Notes: generated by a model not told the origin, from the letters alone. 64,000 bases of DNA from CAWIMX01 sp963837345 (GCA_963837345.1 CAWIMX010000002.1:1-64000); one strand, 5' to 3'; positions 45,583 through 54,030 are shown, counted from the stretch's first letter. Program-made: numbers and translations.

Positions 45583-45791
45583 TGCCGGAGGCGCCGGCGG
45601 GCGCCGTAGTCGAGACGCTGCCGAGCGGCTTGTACCGCGTCCGGCTGGACGACGGTCCGATCGTGACGGCGCATGTGGCGGATCGAGTCGATCGGAATTT
45701 CGTCCGGGTGCTCGTGGGCGATCGGGTGCGCGTGGAGATCTCGCCGGTCGATCCGGGACGCGGGCGAATCGTGGAGAAGATCAGGGGTTAA
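45582..45791 (+). CDS. infA: Translation initiation factor IF-1
   Basis: 69 residues, one OB fold: GAVVETLPSGLYRVRLDDGPIVTAHVADRVDRNFVRVLVGDRVRVEISPVDPGRGRIV. The N terminus (PEAPA) and the IVTAHVADRVDRNF segment are divergent from the usual 'ILAHISGKMRKHYIRI' form, but length, context before rpmJ and fold agree. Starts on the last base of map. Confidence 0.85.
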   Translation: MPEAPAGAVVETLPSGLYRVRLDDGPIVTAHVADRVDRNFVRVLVGDRVRVEISPVDPGRGRIVEKIRG

Positions 45792-45794
45792 CTG

Positions 45795-45908
45795 ATGAAG
45801 GTTCGTGCATCGGTCAAGCGGATTTGCAGCAAGTGCAAGATCATCCGGCGCCGCGGCGTGGTGCGGGTGATCTGCCCGAACCAGAAGCACAAGCAGAGGC
45901 AGGGCTAA
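45795..45908 (+). CDS. rpmJ: 50S ribosomal protein L36
   Basis: 37 residues: MKVRASVKRICSKCKIIRR, ending VICPNQKHKQRQG. It has the zinc ligands CxxC, then C and H (C11, C14, C27, H32). Starts 3 bases after infA. Confidence 0.96.
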   Translation: MKVRASVKRICSKCKIIRRRGVVRVICPNQKHKQRQG

Positions 45909-45911
45909 ACG

Positions 45912-46286
45912 ATGGCTCGCATTGCAGGCGTGGACTTGCCACGCACGAAGCGCGTGGAGATCGGACTGACCTACATCTTCGGGATCGGGCGCGTCCGCTC
46001 CAACACGATCCTCAAGGACGCCGGGGTGAGTCCCGACATCCGCGTGAAGGATCTCTCGGAAGACGACGTCCGCAAGATCAGCCGGGTGATCGAAGAACAG
46101 GGGCGCGTCGAGGGCGACCTCCGCAAGGAGGTGTCGATGAACGTGAAGCGCCTGATGGAGATCGGCTGTTACCGCGGCATGCGGCACCGCCGCTCGCTGC
46201 CGGTGCACGGCCAGCGGACGCGGACGAACGCTCGAACGCGCAAGGGCCCGCGCAAGGGCGCAATTGCGAAGAAGAAGACGGTCTAA
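45912..46286 (+). CDS. rpsM: 30S ribosomal protein S13
   Basis: 124 residues. MARIAGVDLPRTKRVEIGLTYIFGIGR and the C-terminal CYRGMRHRRSLPVHGQRTRTNARTRKGPRK are typical. Contacts the P-site tRNA and large-subunit bridges. Confidence 0.98.
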   Translation: MARIAGVDLPRTKRVEIGLTYIFGIGRVRSNTILKDAGVSPDIRVKDLSEDDVRKISRVIEEQGRVEGDLRKEVSMNVKRLMEIGCYRGMRHRRSLPVHGQRTRTNARTRKGPRKGAIAKKKTV

Positions 46287-46289
46287 GCT

Positions 46290-46739
46290 ATGGCAAAGAA
46301 CGAACCGACAGCCGACGCCTCGGCGCTGCCTGAGAAGAAGGAAGGGGCCGGCAAGCGCAAGAAGACGTTCAAGAAGCGCGGCGAGAAACGCATCGTGCAC
46401 CACGGCCTGGCGCACATCCAGGCGTCGTTCAACAACACGCTGGTCACGATCACCGACACCGAGGGCAACGTCGTCGCCTGGTCCAGCGCCGGCGGCATCG
46501 GCTTCAAGGGTTCCCGCAAGGGCACCCCGTTCGCGGCGACGCAGGCCGCGCTGAACGCCGGCAACGCCGCCAAGGCGGTGGGCATGCGGTCGCTCGACGT
46601 CCGCGTCAAGGGGCCGGGCTCGGGGCGCGAGTCGGCGATCCGCGCGCTGCAGACCGTGGGACTGGAAGTGAAGTCGATCCGTGACGTGACGCCGATTCCG
46701 CACAACGGGTGCCGGCCACCGAAGCGGAGGAGGGTGTAA
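46290..46739 (+). CDS. rpsK: 30S ribosomal protein S11
   Basis: 149 residues; ~20 longer than usual by a Lys-rich N-terminal stretch (ADASALPEKKEGAGKRKKTFKKRGEKR). The core GLAHIQASFNNTLVTITDTEGNVVAWSSAGGIGFKGSRKGTPFAA and VRVKGPGSGRESAIRAL, PPKRRRV is conserved. Confidence 0.98.
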   Translation: MAKNEPTADASALPEKKEGAGKRKKTFKKRGEKRIVHHGLAHIQASFNNTLVTITDTEGNVVAWSSAGGIGFKGSRKGTPFAATQAALNAGNAAKAVGMRSLDVRVKGPGSGRESAIRALQTVGLEVKSIRDVTPIPHNGCRPPKRRRV

Positions 46740-47368
46740 TGGCGCGGTACATCGGTCCGGTCTGCCGTCTCTGCCGCCGCGAGGCGATGAAGCTCTTCCT
46801 GAAGGGGGAGCGGTGCTACACGGAGAAGTGCGCGATCGAGAAGCGCAACTTCCCCCCGGGTCAGCACGGGAAGTCGCGTCGCCAGAAGCTGTCGGGCTAC
46901 GGGCTGCAGCTGCGCGAGAAGCAGAAGGTGAAGCGGATCTACGGCGTGCTCGAGGATCAGTTCCGCCGCTATTTCGAGGCGGCCGAGCGCACGCGCGGCA
47001 TCACCGGCGAGACGCTGCTGCAGCTGCTCGAGCGCCGGCTCGACAATGTCGTCTACCGGCTGGGGCTGGCCACGTCACGGCCTCAGGCGCGCCAGCTCGT
47101 GCGGCACGGCCACTTCCTGGTGAACGGCAGGAAGGTCGACATTCCGTCCTATTCGCTGCGACAGGGCGACGTCGTGACCGTACTCGAGCGGAGTCGGAGC
47201 AATCCCACGATCGAACACGCGATGGAGGAGGTCAAGGGGCGCGGGATTCCGGAGTGGCTCTCGTTCGACCCCGCGTCGACGAGCGGCCGCGTGGCGTCGG
47301 TCCCCACGCGCGAACAGATCAATCTCCCCGTCCAGGAGCAGCTCATCGTCGAGTTGTATTCGAAGTAA
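46739..47368 (+). CDS. rpsD: 30S ribosomal protein S4, zinc form
   Basis: 209 residues. It opens MARYIGPVCRLCRREAMKLFLKGERCYTEKC, the four-cysteine zinc form. The S4 domain is LERRLDNVVYRLGLATSRPQARQLVRHGHFLVNGRKVDIPS. One base overlap with rpsK. In E. coli S4 regulates this operon. Confidence 0.98.
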   Translation: MARYIGPVCRLCRREAMKLFLKGERCYTEKCAIEKRNFPPGQHGKSRRQKLSGYGLQLREKQKVKRIYGVLEDQFRRYFEAAERTRGITGETLLQLLERRLDNVVYRLGLATSRPQARQLVRHGHFLVNGRKVDIPSYSLRQGDVVTVLERSRSNPTIEHAMEEVKGRGIPEWLSFDPASTSGRVASVPTREQINLPVQEQLIVELYSK

Positions 47369-47383
47369 TACGCGTCATCCGCT

Positions 47384-47457
47384 GGCCCGCAGCCTTACAC
47401 AGACCTGCGGCGGGAGGCCGGCGGCGACTTGCAGGTCTGGAGGCCCGGCTGCGGGCC
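47384..47457 (+). promoter_or_regulatory. Two-tier perfect hairpin before rpoA
   Basis: Outer stem GGCCCGCAGCC (47384-47394) pairs perfectly with GGCTGCGGGCC (47447-47457). Inner stem AGACCTGC (47401-47408) pairs perfectly with GCAGGTCT (47431-47438). It ends 22 bases before the rpoA ATG, and no T-run follows. Confidence 0.7.
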
Positions 47458-47479
47458 CGTTGACGAAAGGAATGCCATC

Positions 47480-48466
47480 ATGCTCTGGAGAGGATTTCAG
47501 CGGCCCAAGCGGCTCGAGGTCGAGCGCGAGACGCTCACCGATCGGTTCGGACGGTTCTATGCGCAGCCCTTCGAGCGGGGCTTCGGCACGACGATTGGCA
47601 ACGCGCTCCGGCGCGTTCTGCTGTCGTCCATCGAGGGCGCGGCCATTACCGCCGTGCGGATCGATGGCGTGCTCCACGAGTTCTCGCCCATCCCGGGCGT
47701 GGTCGAGGACGCCACCGACATCATCCTGAATCTCAAGCAGATTCCGCTGAAGCTGCACGTGGACCACACCAAGACGCTCGTCCTCCGTGTCGACAAGGTG
47801 GGCGAAGTGCGCGCTCGCGACATCCAGGCCGACGCCGACGTCGAGATTCTGGAGCCCGACGCCCACATCGCCACGGTCGCCGAAGGCGGGAAGCTCCAGA
47901 TGGAGATGCGGATGAAGCGCGGCCGCGGCTATGTGGCGGCGGACAAGAACTTCGATGAGGATCTCGGGATCGGCTGGATTCCGATCGATTCCGTGCACTC
48001 GCCCATCAAGAAGGTCAACTATCTGGTCGAGGCCGCACGCCTCGGTCAGACGACGGACTACGACAAGCTGACGGTGGACGTCTGGACGAACGGATCAGTG
48101 GGCCCGCGCGACGCGATCTCGCTCGCCGCCAAGCTCGTGCGCGATCATCTGAACATCTTCATCAATCTCGAGGAAGGCGCGGAGCAGACGGCCGAGGCGT
48201 CGGCCGACGTGCCGCGTGTCGGTGTGAGCAACGAGAACCTCGACAAGAGCGTCGAGGAGCTGGAACTGTCGGTGCGGTCGTACAACTGCCTCAAGAATGC
48301 GAATATCCGGACGATTCGCGAGCTGGTGCAGAAGACCGAAGCCGAGATGCTGAAGACGAAGAACTTCGGACGGAAGAGCCTGAACGAGATCAAGGAAATC
48401 CTGCACACGATGGGGCTGAGCCTGGGTATGCGCGTCGACCAGGCAGCCGCCTCCGCGCAGGAGTAG
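47480..48466 (+). CDS. rpoA: RNA polymerase alpha subunit
   Basis: 328 residues; ATG 47480 has AAAGGA 9 bases upstream. The N-terminal dimerisation domain has FGRFYAQPFERGFGTTIGNALRRVLLSSIEGAAIT. The C-terminal DNA-binding domain has LDKSVEELELSVRSYNCLKNANIRTIRELVQKTEAEMLKTKNFGRKSLNEIKEIL. Forms the core polymerase with beta and beta', which are not in the window. Confidence 0.98.
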   Translation: MLWRGFQRPKRLEVERETLTDRFGRFYAQPFERGFGTTIGNALRRVLLSSIEGAAITAVRIDGVLHEFSPIPGVVEDATDIILNLKQIPLKLHVDHTKTLVLRVDKVGEVRARDIQADADVEILEPDAHIATVAEGGKLQMEMRMKRGRGYVAADKNFDEDLGIGWIPIDSVHSPIKKVNYLVEAARLGQTTDYDKLTVDVWTNGSVGPRDAISLAAKLVRDHLNIFINLEEGAEQTAEASADVPRVGVSNENLDKSVEELELSVRSYNCLKNANIRTIRELVQKTEAEMLKTKNFGRKSLNEIKEILHTMGLSLGMRVDQAAASAQE

Positions 48467-48508
48467 CGGGCCGCGGGCTCACCCAGCGCTGGCCACGGCC
48501 GTCGGCCG

Positions 48509-48563
48509 CCCGGATCAGGATCCGGGACGGACGCGACGGCAACGAGCGGGGGTGGGGCCCCGC
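48509..48563 (+). promoter_or_regulatory. Two-hairpin element before rplQ
   Basis: Upstream stem CCCGGA (48509-48514)/TCCGGG (48521-48526). Downstream stem GCGGGG (48546-48551), loop GTGGGG, CCCCGC (48558-48563), 11 bases before the rplQ ATG. Confidence 0.75.
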
Positions 48564-48574
48564 GAGATAGGACC

Positions 48575-49165
48575 ATGAGACACCGAGTCGCACACCGAAA
48601 ACTTGGCCGGGTCACCGAACACCGCCTGGCGATGCTGCGCAACCAGGCGACGGCGCTCCTGCGTCACGAGCATCTCACGACGACGGTGCCGCGCGCCAAG
48701 GAGCTCCGCCCGTTCGTCGAGCGGCTGATCACGATTGCGAAACGCGGCGTGGCGGACGGCCAGAACGGCAAGACGCTGCACGCCCGGCGGCTGGTGATGC
48801 AGGATCTGCAGGATCGCGACGTGGTCGGCAAGCTGTTCGACACGATCGCCCCGCGCTTCGGGTCGCGTCCAGGCGGGTACACGCGCCTGCTGCGCCTCGG
48901 CTATCGCCGCGGCGACAGCGCGGAGGTCGCCCAGGTGGAACTCGTCGGCAGCGAGTTCGATCCCTCCAAGCACGCCGCGGCCGACGAGAAGGCCGAGGCG
49001 CCGAAGCCCAAGTCGAAGGGTGTCGGGTCACGGCTCAAGGCGGCCGCCGAACGGATGCGCGGCAAGAAGACCGAACCCGAGGAGGCGGGCGGCAAGAAAG
49101 CTTCTGCACCAGCCAAGGGCGCCAAGCGGCGCTCCACGACGCCGCGCAAAGCGGGGGGCAGTTAG
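48575..49165 (+). CDS. rplQ: 50S ribosomal protein L17 with long basic tail
   Basis: 196 residues, against ~120 usual. The core MRHRVAHRKLGRVTEHRLAMLRNQATALLRHEHLTTTVPRAKELRPFVERLITIAKRG and GYTRLLRLGYRRGDSAEVAQVELV is complete by ~residue 122. The last ~70 residues are Lys/Ala/Glu-rich low-complexity sequence (ADEKAEAPKPKSKGVG, KKASAPAKGAKRRSTTPRK). It ends the superoperon and converges on the second EF-G gene. Confidence 0.97.
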   Translation: MRHRVAHRKLGRVTEHRLAMLRNQATALLRHEHLTTTVPRAKELRPFVERLITIAKRGVADGQNGKTLHARRLVMQDLQDRDVVGKLFDTIAPRFGSRPGGYTRLLRLGYRRGDSAEVAQVELVGSEFDPSKHAAADEKAEAPKPKSKGVGSRLKAAAERMRGKKTEPEEAGGKKASAPAKGAKRRSTTPRKAGGS

Positions 49166-49181
49166 CTCGAGACGCTCGGCG

Positions 49182-51275
49182 TCATTCCTCGACGGCGACC
49201 TCGCCGCGCTCCGCCTTCGCGGCCGCGACGATCTTCGACTGAATCGGCGCCGGCACCTCGTCGTAGTGCGAATACTCCATGTGATAGGACCCCCGGCCGC
49301 CGGTGGCCGATGTGAGGTGCTGCTCGTAGGTGAGCATCTCTGACATCGGCACCTGCGCCTTGATCACGGTCGTCGCGCCTCGCGTGTCCATGCCCGCGAT
49401 GCGGCCGCGCCGCCCGTTCAGATCGCCCATGAGATCGCCGGCGAAGTCCGACGGCGCGTAGACCTCGACGTCCATGATCGGTTCGAGGATGGTCGGTCGG
49501 GCGCGCGACATCGCGTCCTTGAAGGCCAGCGAGCCCGCCATCTTGAACGAGAGCTCGTTCGAATCCACGTCGTGGTACGAACCGTCGTACACCGTGACCC
49601 TGAAGTCGACCATCGGATAGCCCGCCAGATACCCGCGCGTCCGTGCGTCCTGGATGCCTTTCTCGACCGCCGGAATGAACTGGCGGGGGATGGCGCCGCC
49701 GAAGATGTCGTCGACGAATTCGAAGTCCGCGCCGCGGGGCAGCGGCTCGACGCGGATCTTGCAGTCGCCGAACTGGCCGTGGCCGCCCGTCTGTTTCTTG
49801 TGGCGCCCGTGCGCCTCGGTCGACGCCTTGATCGTCTCGCGGTACGGGATGCGGGGCGGCTTGAGGTTCACGTCGACGCCGAAGCGGCGCTTGAGCTTGG
49901 CGACCGTCACCTCGATATGCAGCTGACCCTGCCCCGAGAGCAGCAGTTCCTTGGTCTGCGCGTCGCGGCTGTAGGTGATCGAGGGGTCTTCCTCTTCCAA
50001 CCGGTGCATCGAGGCGCTGATCTTGTCTTCGTCGCCGCGGCTCTTGGGCTCGATGGCGTACGAGAGGACGGGTTCGGGGAACTTGATCGGCGGAAACGTC
50101 AGCCGGGCGCCCTTGTCGCCGATGGTATCGCCGGTGCGCGTGTCCTTGAGTTTGGCGACGGCGCCGAGGTCGCCGGCACGGATCTCCGGCACGCTCGTCT
50201 GCGTCTTGCCCTGGAGCAGCATCAGGTGGCCCAGCCGTTCCTGGGTTTCCTGCGTGACGTTCTGGACGGTCGAGTCGGATTTCAGGATCCCCGTGAACAC
50301 GCGGAACATCGTGATGCGCCCGGCAAACGGATCGGCAATCGTCTTCCAGACGAATGCCGCCGTGGGGGCGCCTTCATCGGTCGAGGCGAGCGTCGTGCCG
50401 CCGGAGGCGTCGAGGGCGCGGAACGGCCGCTCCGCGGGCGACGGCAGGTAGGCGCCAATGGCGTCGAGCAGCTGGGCGGTGGCGATGTTGGCGACAGACG
50501 AGGTGCAGACGAGCGGGAACACGGCGCCGCTGAGCGTCGCGCTGCGGAGGCCGGCGACCAGCTCTTCGTCGGTCAGCGTGCCCGCCTCGAAGAACTTCTC
50601 CATGAGCGCCTCGTCAGACTCGGCCACCATCTCGATGAGCGCTTCGCGCGCCGCCGAGACGGCGCCGGCCATTGCGGCGGGCACGTCCTCCTCGGCGAAG
50701 CCGCCGCTGGCGTCCGGATTCGAGATGTACGCCCTTCGCGTGACCAGATCGACCACGCCCCGGAAGGCCCGTTCCTCGCCGATCGGCAGCTGGATCGGGA
50801 CTACCGCCCGATGGCACGACTCGCGGAGCGATTCGAGCGAACGCTCCAGGCTCGCGCGTTCGCGGTCGAGCCGGTTCAGCACGACCAGGCGGGGCAGACC
50901 GAGCTCCTGGGCGACGCCCCAGACCTTCTCGGTGGAAACCATTACGCCCGACACGGCGTCCACCACCACGAGGGCCGCGTCGGCCACCCGCAGCGCAGCG
51001 CGCGCATCGCTCAGAAAATTGCCCATGCCCGGCGTATCGATGAGGTTGATCTTCAGCTTGTTCCATTCGGCGTAGGCAAGGCTCGCCGAGAGCGTGTGCT
51101 TGCGTGCGATCTCCTCGTCGTCGAAATCGGTCACGGTGGTCCCCTCGTCGACCTTGCCGAGACGGTTGACCATGCCGGCGGCGGAGAGCAGGGCCGAGGT
51201 GAGCTGGGTTTTGCCAGACGCGGTGTGTCCGACGAGGGCGGTATTTCGAATGCTGGAGGCGTCGTAGACCTTCAT
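49182..51275 (-). CDS. Divergent second elongation factor G
   Basis: 697 residues with all five EF-G domains. The P-loop is GHTASGKT (16-23), G4 is NRLD in place of NKMD, and G3 is DTPGMGNF: Met84 replaces the histidine that positions the attacking water in translocation factors. Switch I is also changed (RKHTLSAS). Domain IV has GYLAGYPMVDFRVTVYDGSYHDVDSNELSFKMAG. It belongs to the FusA2/EF-G2-like paralogues, whose role (recycling, stress or none in translocation) is unsettled. The normal fusA is in the superoperon. Confidence 0.9.
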   Translation of the reverse strand: MKVYDASSIRNTALVGHTASGKTQLTSALLSAAGMVNRLGKVDEGTTVTDFDDEEIARKHTLSASLAYAEWNKLKINLIDTPGMGNFLSDARAALRVADAALVVVDAVSGVMVSTEKVWGVAQELGLPRLVVLNRLDRERASLERSLESLRESCHRAVVPIQLPIGEERAFRGVVDLVTRRAYISNPDASGGFAEEDVPAAMAGAVSAAREALIEMVAESDEALMEKFFEAGTLTDEELVAGLRSATLSGAVFPLVCTSSVANIATAQLLDAIGAYLPSPAERPFRALDASGGTTLASTDEGAPTAAFVWKTIADPFAGRITMFRVFTGILKSDSTVQNVTQETQERLGHLMLLQGKTQTSVPEIRAGDLGAVAKLKDTRTGDTIGDKGARLTFPPIKFPEPVLSYAIEPKSRGDEDKISASMHRLEEEDPSITYSRDAQTKELLLSGQGQLHIEVTVAKLKRRFGVDVNLKPPRIPYRETIKASTEAHGRHKKQTGGHGQFGDCKIRVEPLPRGADFEFVDDIFGGAIPRQFIPAVEKGIQDARTRGYLAGYPMVDFRVTVYDGSYHDVDSNELSFKMAGSLAFKDAMSRARPTILEPIMDVEVYAPSDFAGDLMGDLNGRRGRIAGMDTRGATTVIKAQVPMSEMLTYEQHLTSATGGRGSYHMEYSHYDEVPAPIQSKIVAAAKAERGEVAVEE

Positions 51276-51347
51276 GGATGGAGTCCCCCTGTGCGCTCTG
51301 GCGCATCATATTCGGCGCGCGGGAGCCTCGCAAGACGCGGCGGGCGG

Positions 51348-52682
51348 CTATTCGTAGCGGAGCGCCTCGATCGGGTCGAGGCGGGAGGCCTTTACGGCCG
51401 GGTACATGCCGAAAAACACGCCGACGGCGGCCGAAAAGCCGAGCCCGATGGCGAAGGACCACCAGGGAAGCGAGATGGGGAAGCCCGATACGGCGTGCAC
51501 GGCCCAGCCGATGCCGCTGCCGAGGGCGATGCCGAGCACCCCGCCGAGCGAGGTGAGGAAGGCCGCCTCCATCAGGAACTGAAAAAGGATCTCCGCGCGC
51601 CGCGCGCCGAGCGCCTTGCGCACGCCGATCTCCCGGGTGCGTTCGGTGACCGAAATCGACATGATCGCCATCACGCCGATGCCGCCGACCATCAGCGCGA
51701 TCGACGAGATCACGATCAGCGCGAAGAACGTCGCCTGGCTGATCCGATCCCACAGCTGCAGAAACTGGTCCTGGGTGACGATGTCGAAGTCGTCCGGCTC
51801 ATCGAGCCGCAGGTCGTGGCGGATGCGCATCACGCGTTCGACGTCGGCGATCGCCTGCTGGGCCGTGAAGCCGTCGCGTGGCAGCACCGAGATTTGAATG
51901 TTCAGGATCTCCGCGGAGCGCGAGATGCGGGCGGGCTGCAGCCCGAAAATGCGTTGATACGTGGTGTACGGGATGACGACGAAGTCGTCCTGGTTCAGAT
52001 TGAACCCGCCGGCCGCGGGTCGCGCGTCGAACACGCCCACCACCTCGAACCGCTCCGTGCCGACGCGCACAGTCTTGCCGATCGGATCGAGCCCGCGCTC
52101 CTCGAAGAGCAGGTCGGCCGCGGTGTGTCCGAGAACGACGACGTTCTTGCGGTACTGCACTTCGATGCCGCCGAAGAACCGGCCCGCTTTGATCGGGATG
52201 CGCGTGCCCTGCGCGAAGTATTCACCGGTGCCGAACACGAGCAGCGGCTTGGTGTGCTCACTGCCATAGCGCACGCGCTGCTGCACGACATTGCCAGGGC
52301 CGGCGCCGAACTCGATGTCGACGATGCCGACGCTCGGCGCCATGTCCGCGATCGCCCGCGCATCGGCGGTCGAGAGGTTCGGGCGTTTCAGGAGCTCCTG
52401 GAACTCGGCGCCGTTGGCGAAGCTCGTCACGCCGAATCGCTGCACGAAGATGGTGTTCGGGCCGATCGATCGGATCATGTCGCGCAGCGACTCGTCGAAG
52501 CCCCGGATGAGCGCCGTCATGCCGACGATGGACGTGATGCCGATCACCACGCCGAGCACCGTGAGGGCCGACCGGAGCTTGTTGGTGCGCACCGTCTCGA
52601 ACGCCATCGCGATCACCTCGCCGACGAGGCTGACGCGGATGCCGGCGCCGGGCTCCGGGCCGGTGTGGCCGGAGGCGCTCAT
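51348..52682 (-). CDS. MacB-type ABC transporter permease
   Basis: 444 residues. AFETVRTNKLRSALTVLGVVIGITSIVGMTALIRGFDESL opens the first helix. The periplasmic MacB core follows, then FtsX helices: ISVTERTREIGVRKALGARRAEILFQFLMEAAFLTSLGG, ending VKASRLDPIEALRYE. No ATP-binding domain is present. Second permease of the efflux cluster, probably exporting a peptide, antibiotic or lipoprotein. Confidence 0.9.
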   Translation of the reverse strand: MSASGHTGPEPGAGIRVSLVGEVIAMAFETVRTNKLRSALTVLGVVIGITSIVGMTALIRGFDESLRDMIRSIGPNTIFVQRFGVTSFANGAEFQELLKRPNLSTADARAIADMAPSVGIVDIEFGAGPGNVVQQRVRYGSEHTKPLLVFGTGEYFAQGTRIPIKAGRFFGGIEVQYRKNVVVLGHTAADLLFEERGLDPIGKTVRVGTERFEVVGVFDARPAAGGFNLNQDDFVVIPYTTYQRIFGLQPARISRSAEILNIQISVLPRDGFTAQQAIADVERVMRIRHDLRLDEPDDFDIVTQDQFLQLWDRISQATFFALIVISSIALMVGGIGVMAIMSISVTERTREIGVRKALGARRAEILFQFLMEAAFLTSLGGVLGIALGSGIGWAVHAVSGFPISLPWWSFAIGLGFSAAVGVFFGMYPAVKASRLDPIEALRYE

Positions 52683-52689
52683 TCTTGGC

Positions 52690-52782
52690 TCACTGGCGGC
52701 AGGGTCCCCACCCCCGCCGCGAACTGACGCCGACGCCTCGCCTCGAATGCCAGGGTTCTCGGCTCCGTGTGGCCGCAGGCGC
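52690..52782 (-). repeat. Repeat element between the two permeases
   Basis: Read on the minus strand, this spacer resembles the rplC leader: GCGCCTGCGGCCA is shared exactly (plus 52770-52782; 33535-33547), as is AGTTCGCGGCGGG (52713-52725; 33592-33604; 42212-42224). Its core hairpin is GCGGC/GCCGC (52696-52720) with inner GGGT-CCCC-ACCC. Confidence 0.65.
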
Positions 52783-54012
52783 TCATTCTTTTCTCAATGC
52801 CTCGATCGGGTCGAGCCGGGCCGCGCGCATCGCGGGATACAGACCGAAGAACAGGCCCACGAGCGCGGTGATGCCGATGCCGAGCGCCACCGACCAGGCT
52901 TCAACGGACGCCGGCACCGGCGTGAAGCGCGCGATGGCCGTGGCGATGGCCGCCCCGAGCAGCGTGCCGACGATGCCGCCGAAGAGCGACAGCACCACCG
53001 ACTCGGTGAGCATCTGCGCCATGATGTCCGCCCGCTTGGCGCCCAAGGCCTTGCGCAGGCCGATCTCCCGCGTGCGCTCGGTCACGACCATGAGCATGAT
53101 GTTCATGATGACGATCCCGCCCACGACCAGCGACAGCGCCACCACGCCGATCAGCACGGCGAAGATCCCGTTGGTCGCCGAGTGGTAGATATCGAGGATC
53201 GTGTCGGACGTGAAGAGGCCGAAGTTGTCGTCCTGCTTCGGTTTCAGCCGGCGGGCCACCCGCAGCGCGATCGTCGCCTCGTCCATCGCATCGGCGATCT
53301 GGTCCGGGTCGCGCGGCATCACCGTGATCGAGAGCGGCCGCCGCGCCCCGAAGATCTGCTGGAACTGGGTGAGCGGAATGACCGCAAAGGAATCCTGCGA
53401 TTGTCCGAGCAGCGCGCCCTTCTTGGCGCTGACGCCGACGACGCGGAAGTGCACGCCCTCGATCTGGATGGTCTTGTCGATGGGGTCGACGTCGGTGCCG
53501 AACAGCTGATCGGCGGTCTGCCAGCCAAGCACGGCGACCGGCCGGGCGGTCGACACTTCGGTCGGGCTCATGAGGCGGCCGCGCTCGGCGTCGTACGTGG
53601 AGAAGTTCACGTACTCGGCCGTCACACCGCGGATCGACGTGCGGTCGATGGATCGATCGCGATAAGTGACGCGGCCCTGCCCGCCCGCATCCGCCATGAT
53701 CGACTGGGCCGCGTCGCTGTACCGCCGGATCGCCCGCACGTCCTGGAGCGTGATCCGCGGATTGCTCCGAACGCGGTCGAAGTCCTCGTCGCTGCGGGTG
53801 ATGGGGTACTGCTGGACGCTGAAGGAGCCGGCCCCGGCCTGGCTCAGGATGGCGTCGGTGACCGACGCGTTCAGCCCCTGCACCAGCGACACCACGGCAA
53901 TGATCGACGTGACCGCCACGATGTTGCCCAGAACGGTCATGAGCGATCGCAGCTTCGACGACCAGATCGCGGCGAGCGCGATCGATGCCGATTCGTAGAG
54001 CGTGCTGAACAT
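52783..54012 (-). CDS. MacB-type ABC transporter permease
   Basis: 409 residues. It starts FSTLYESASIALAAIWSSKLRSLMTVLGNIVAVTSIIAVVSLVQGLNASV. FtsX segment: VVTERTREIGLRKALGAKRADIMAQMLTESVVLSLFGGIVG, ending MRAARLDPIEALRKE. No ATPase domain. Pairs with the downstream permease as the membrane part of a tripartite efflux system. Confidence 0.9.
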   Translation of the reverse strand: MFSTLYESASIALAAIWSSKLRSLMTVLGNIVAVTSIIAVVSLVQGLNASVTDAILSQAGAGSFSVQQYPITRSDEDFDRVRSNPRITLQDVRAIRRYSDAAQSIMADAGGQGRVTYRDRSIDRTSIRGVTAEYVNFSTYDAERGRLMSPTEVSTARPVAVLGWQTADQLFGTDVDPIDKTIQIEGVHFRVVGVSAKKGALLGQSQDSFAVIPLTQFQQIFGARRPLSITVMPRDPDQIADAMDEATIALRVARRLKPKQDDNFGLFTSDTILDIYHSATNGIFAVLIGVVALSLVVGGIVIMNIMLMVVTERTREIGLRKALGAKRADIMAQMLTESVVLSLFGGIVGTLLGAAIATAIARFTPVPASVEAWSVALGIGITALVGLFFGLYPAMRAARLDPIEALRKE

Positions 54013-54030
54013 TGATGCCTGGGATTCCTG

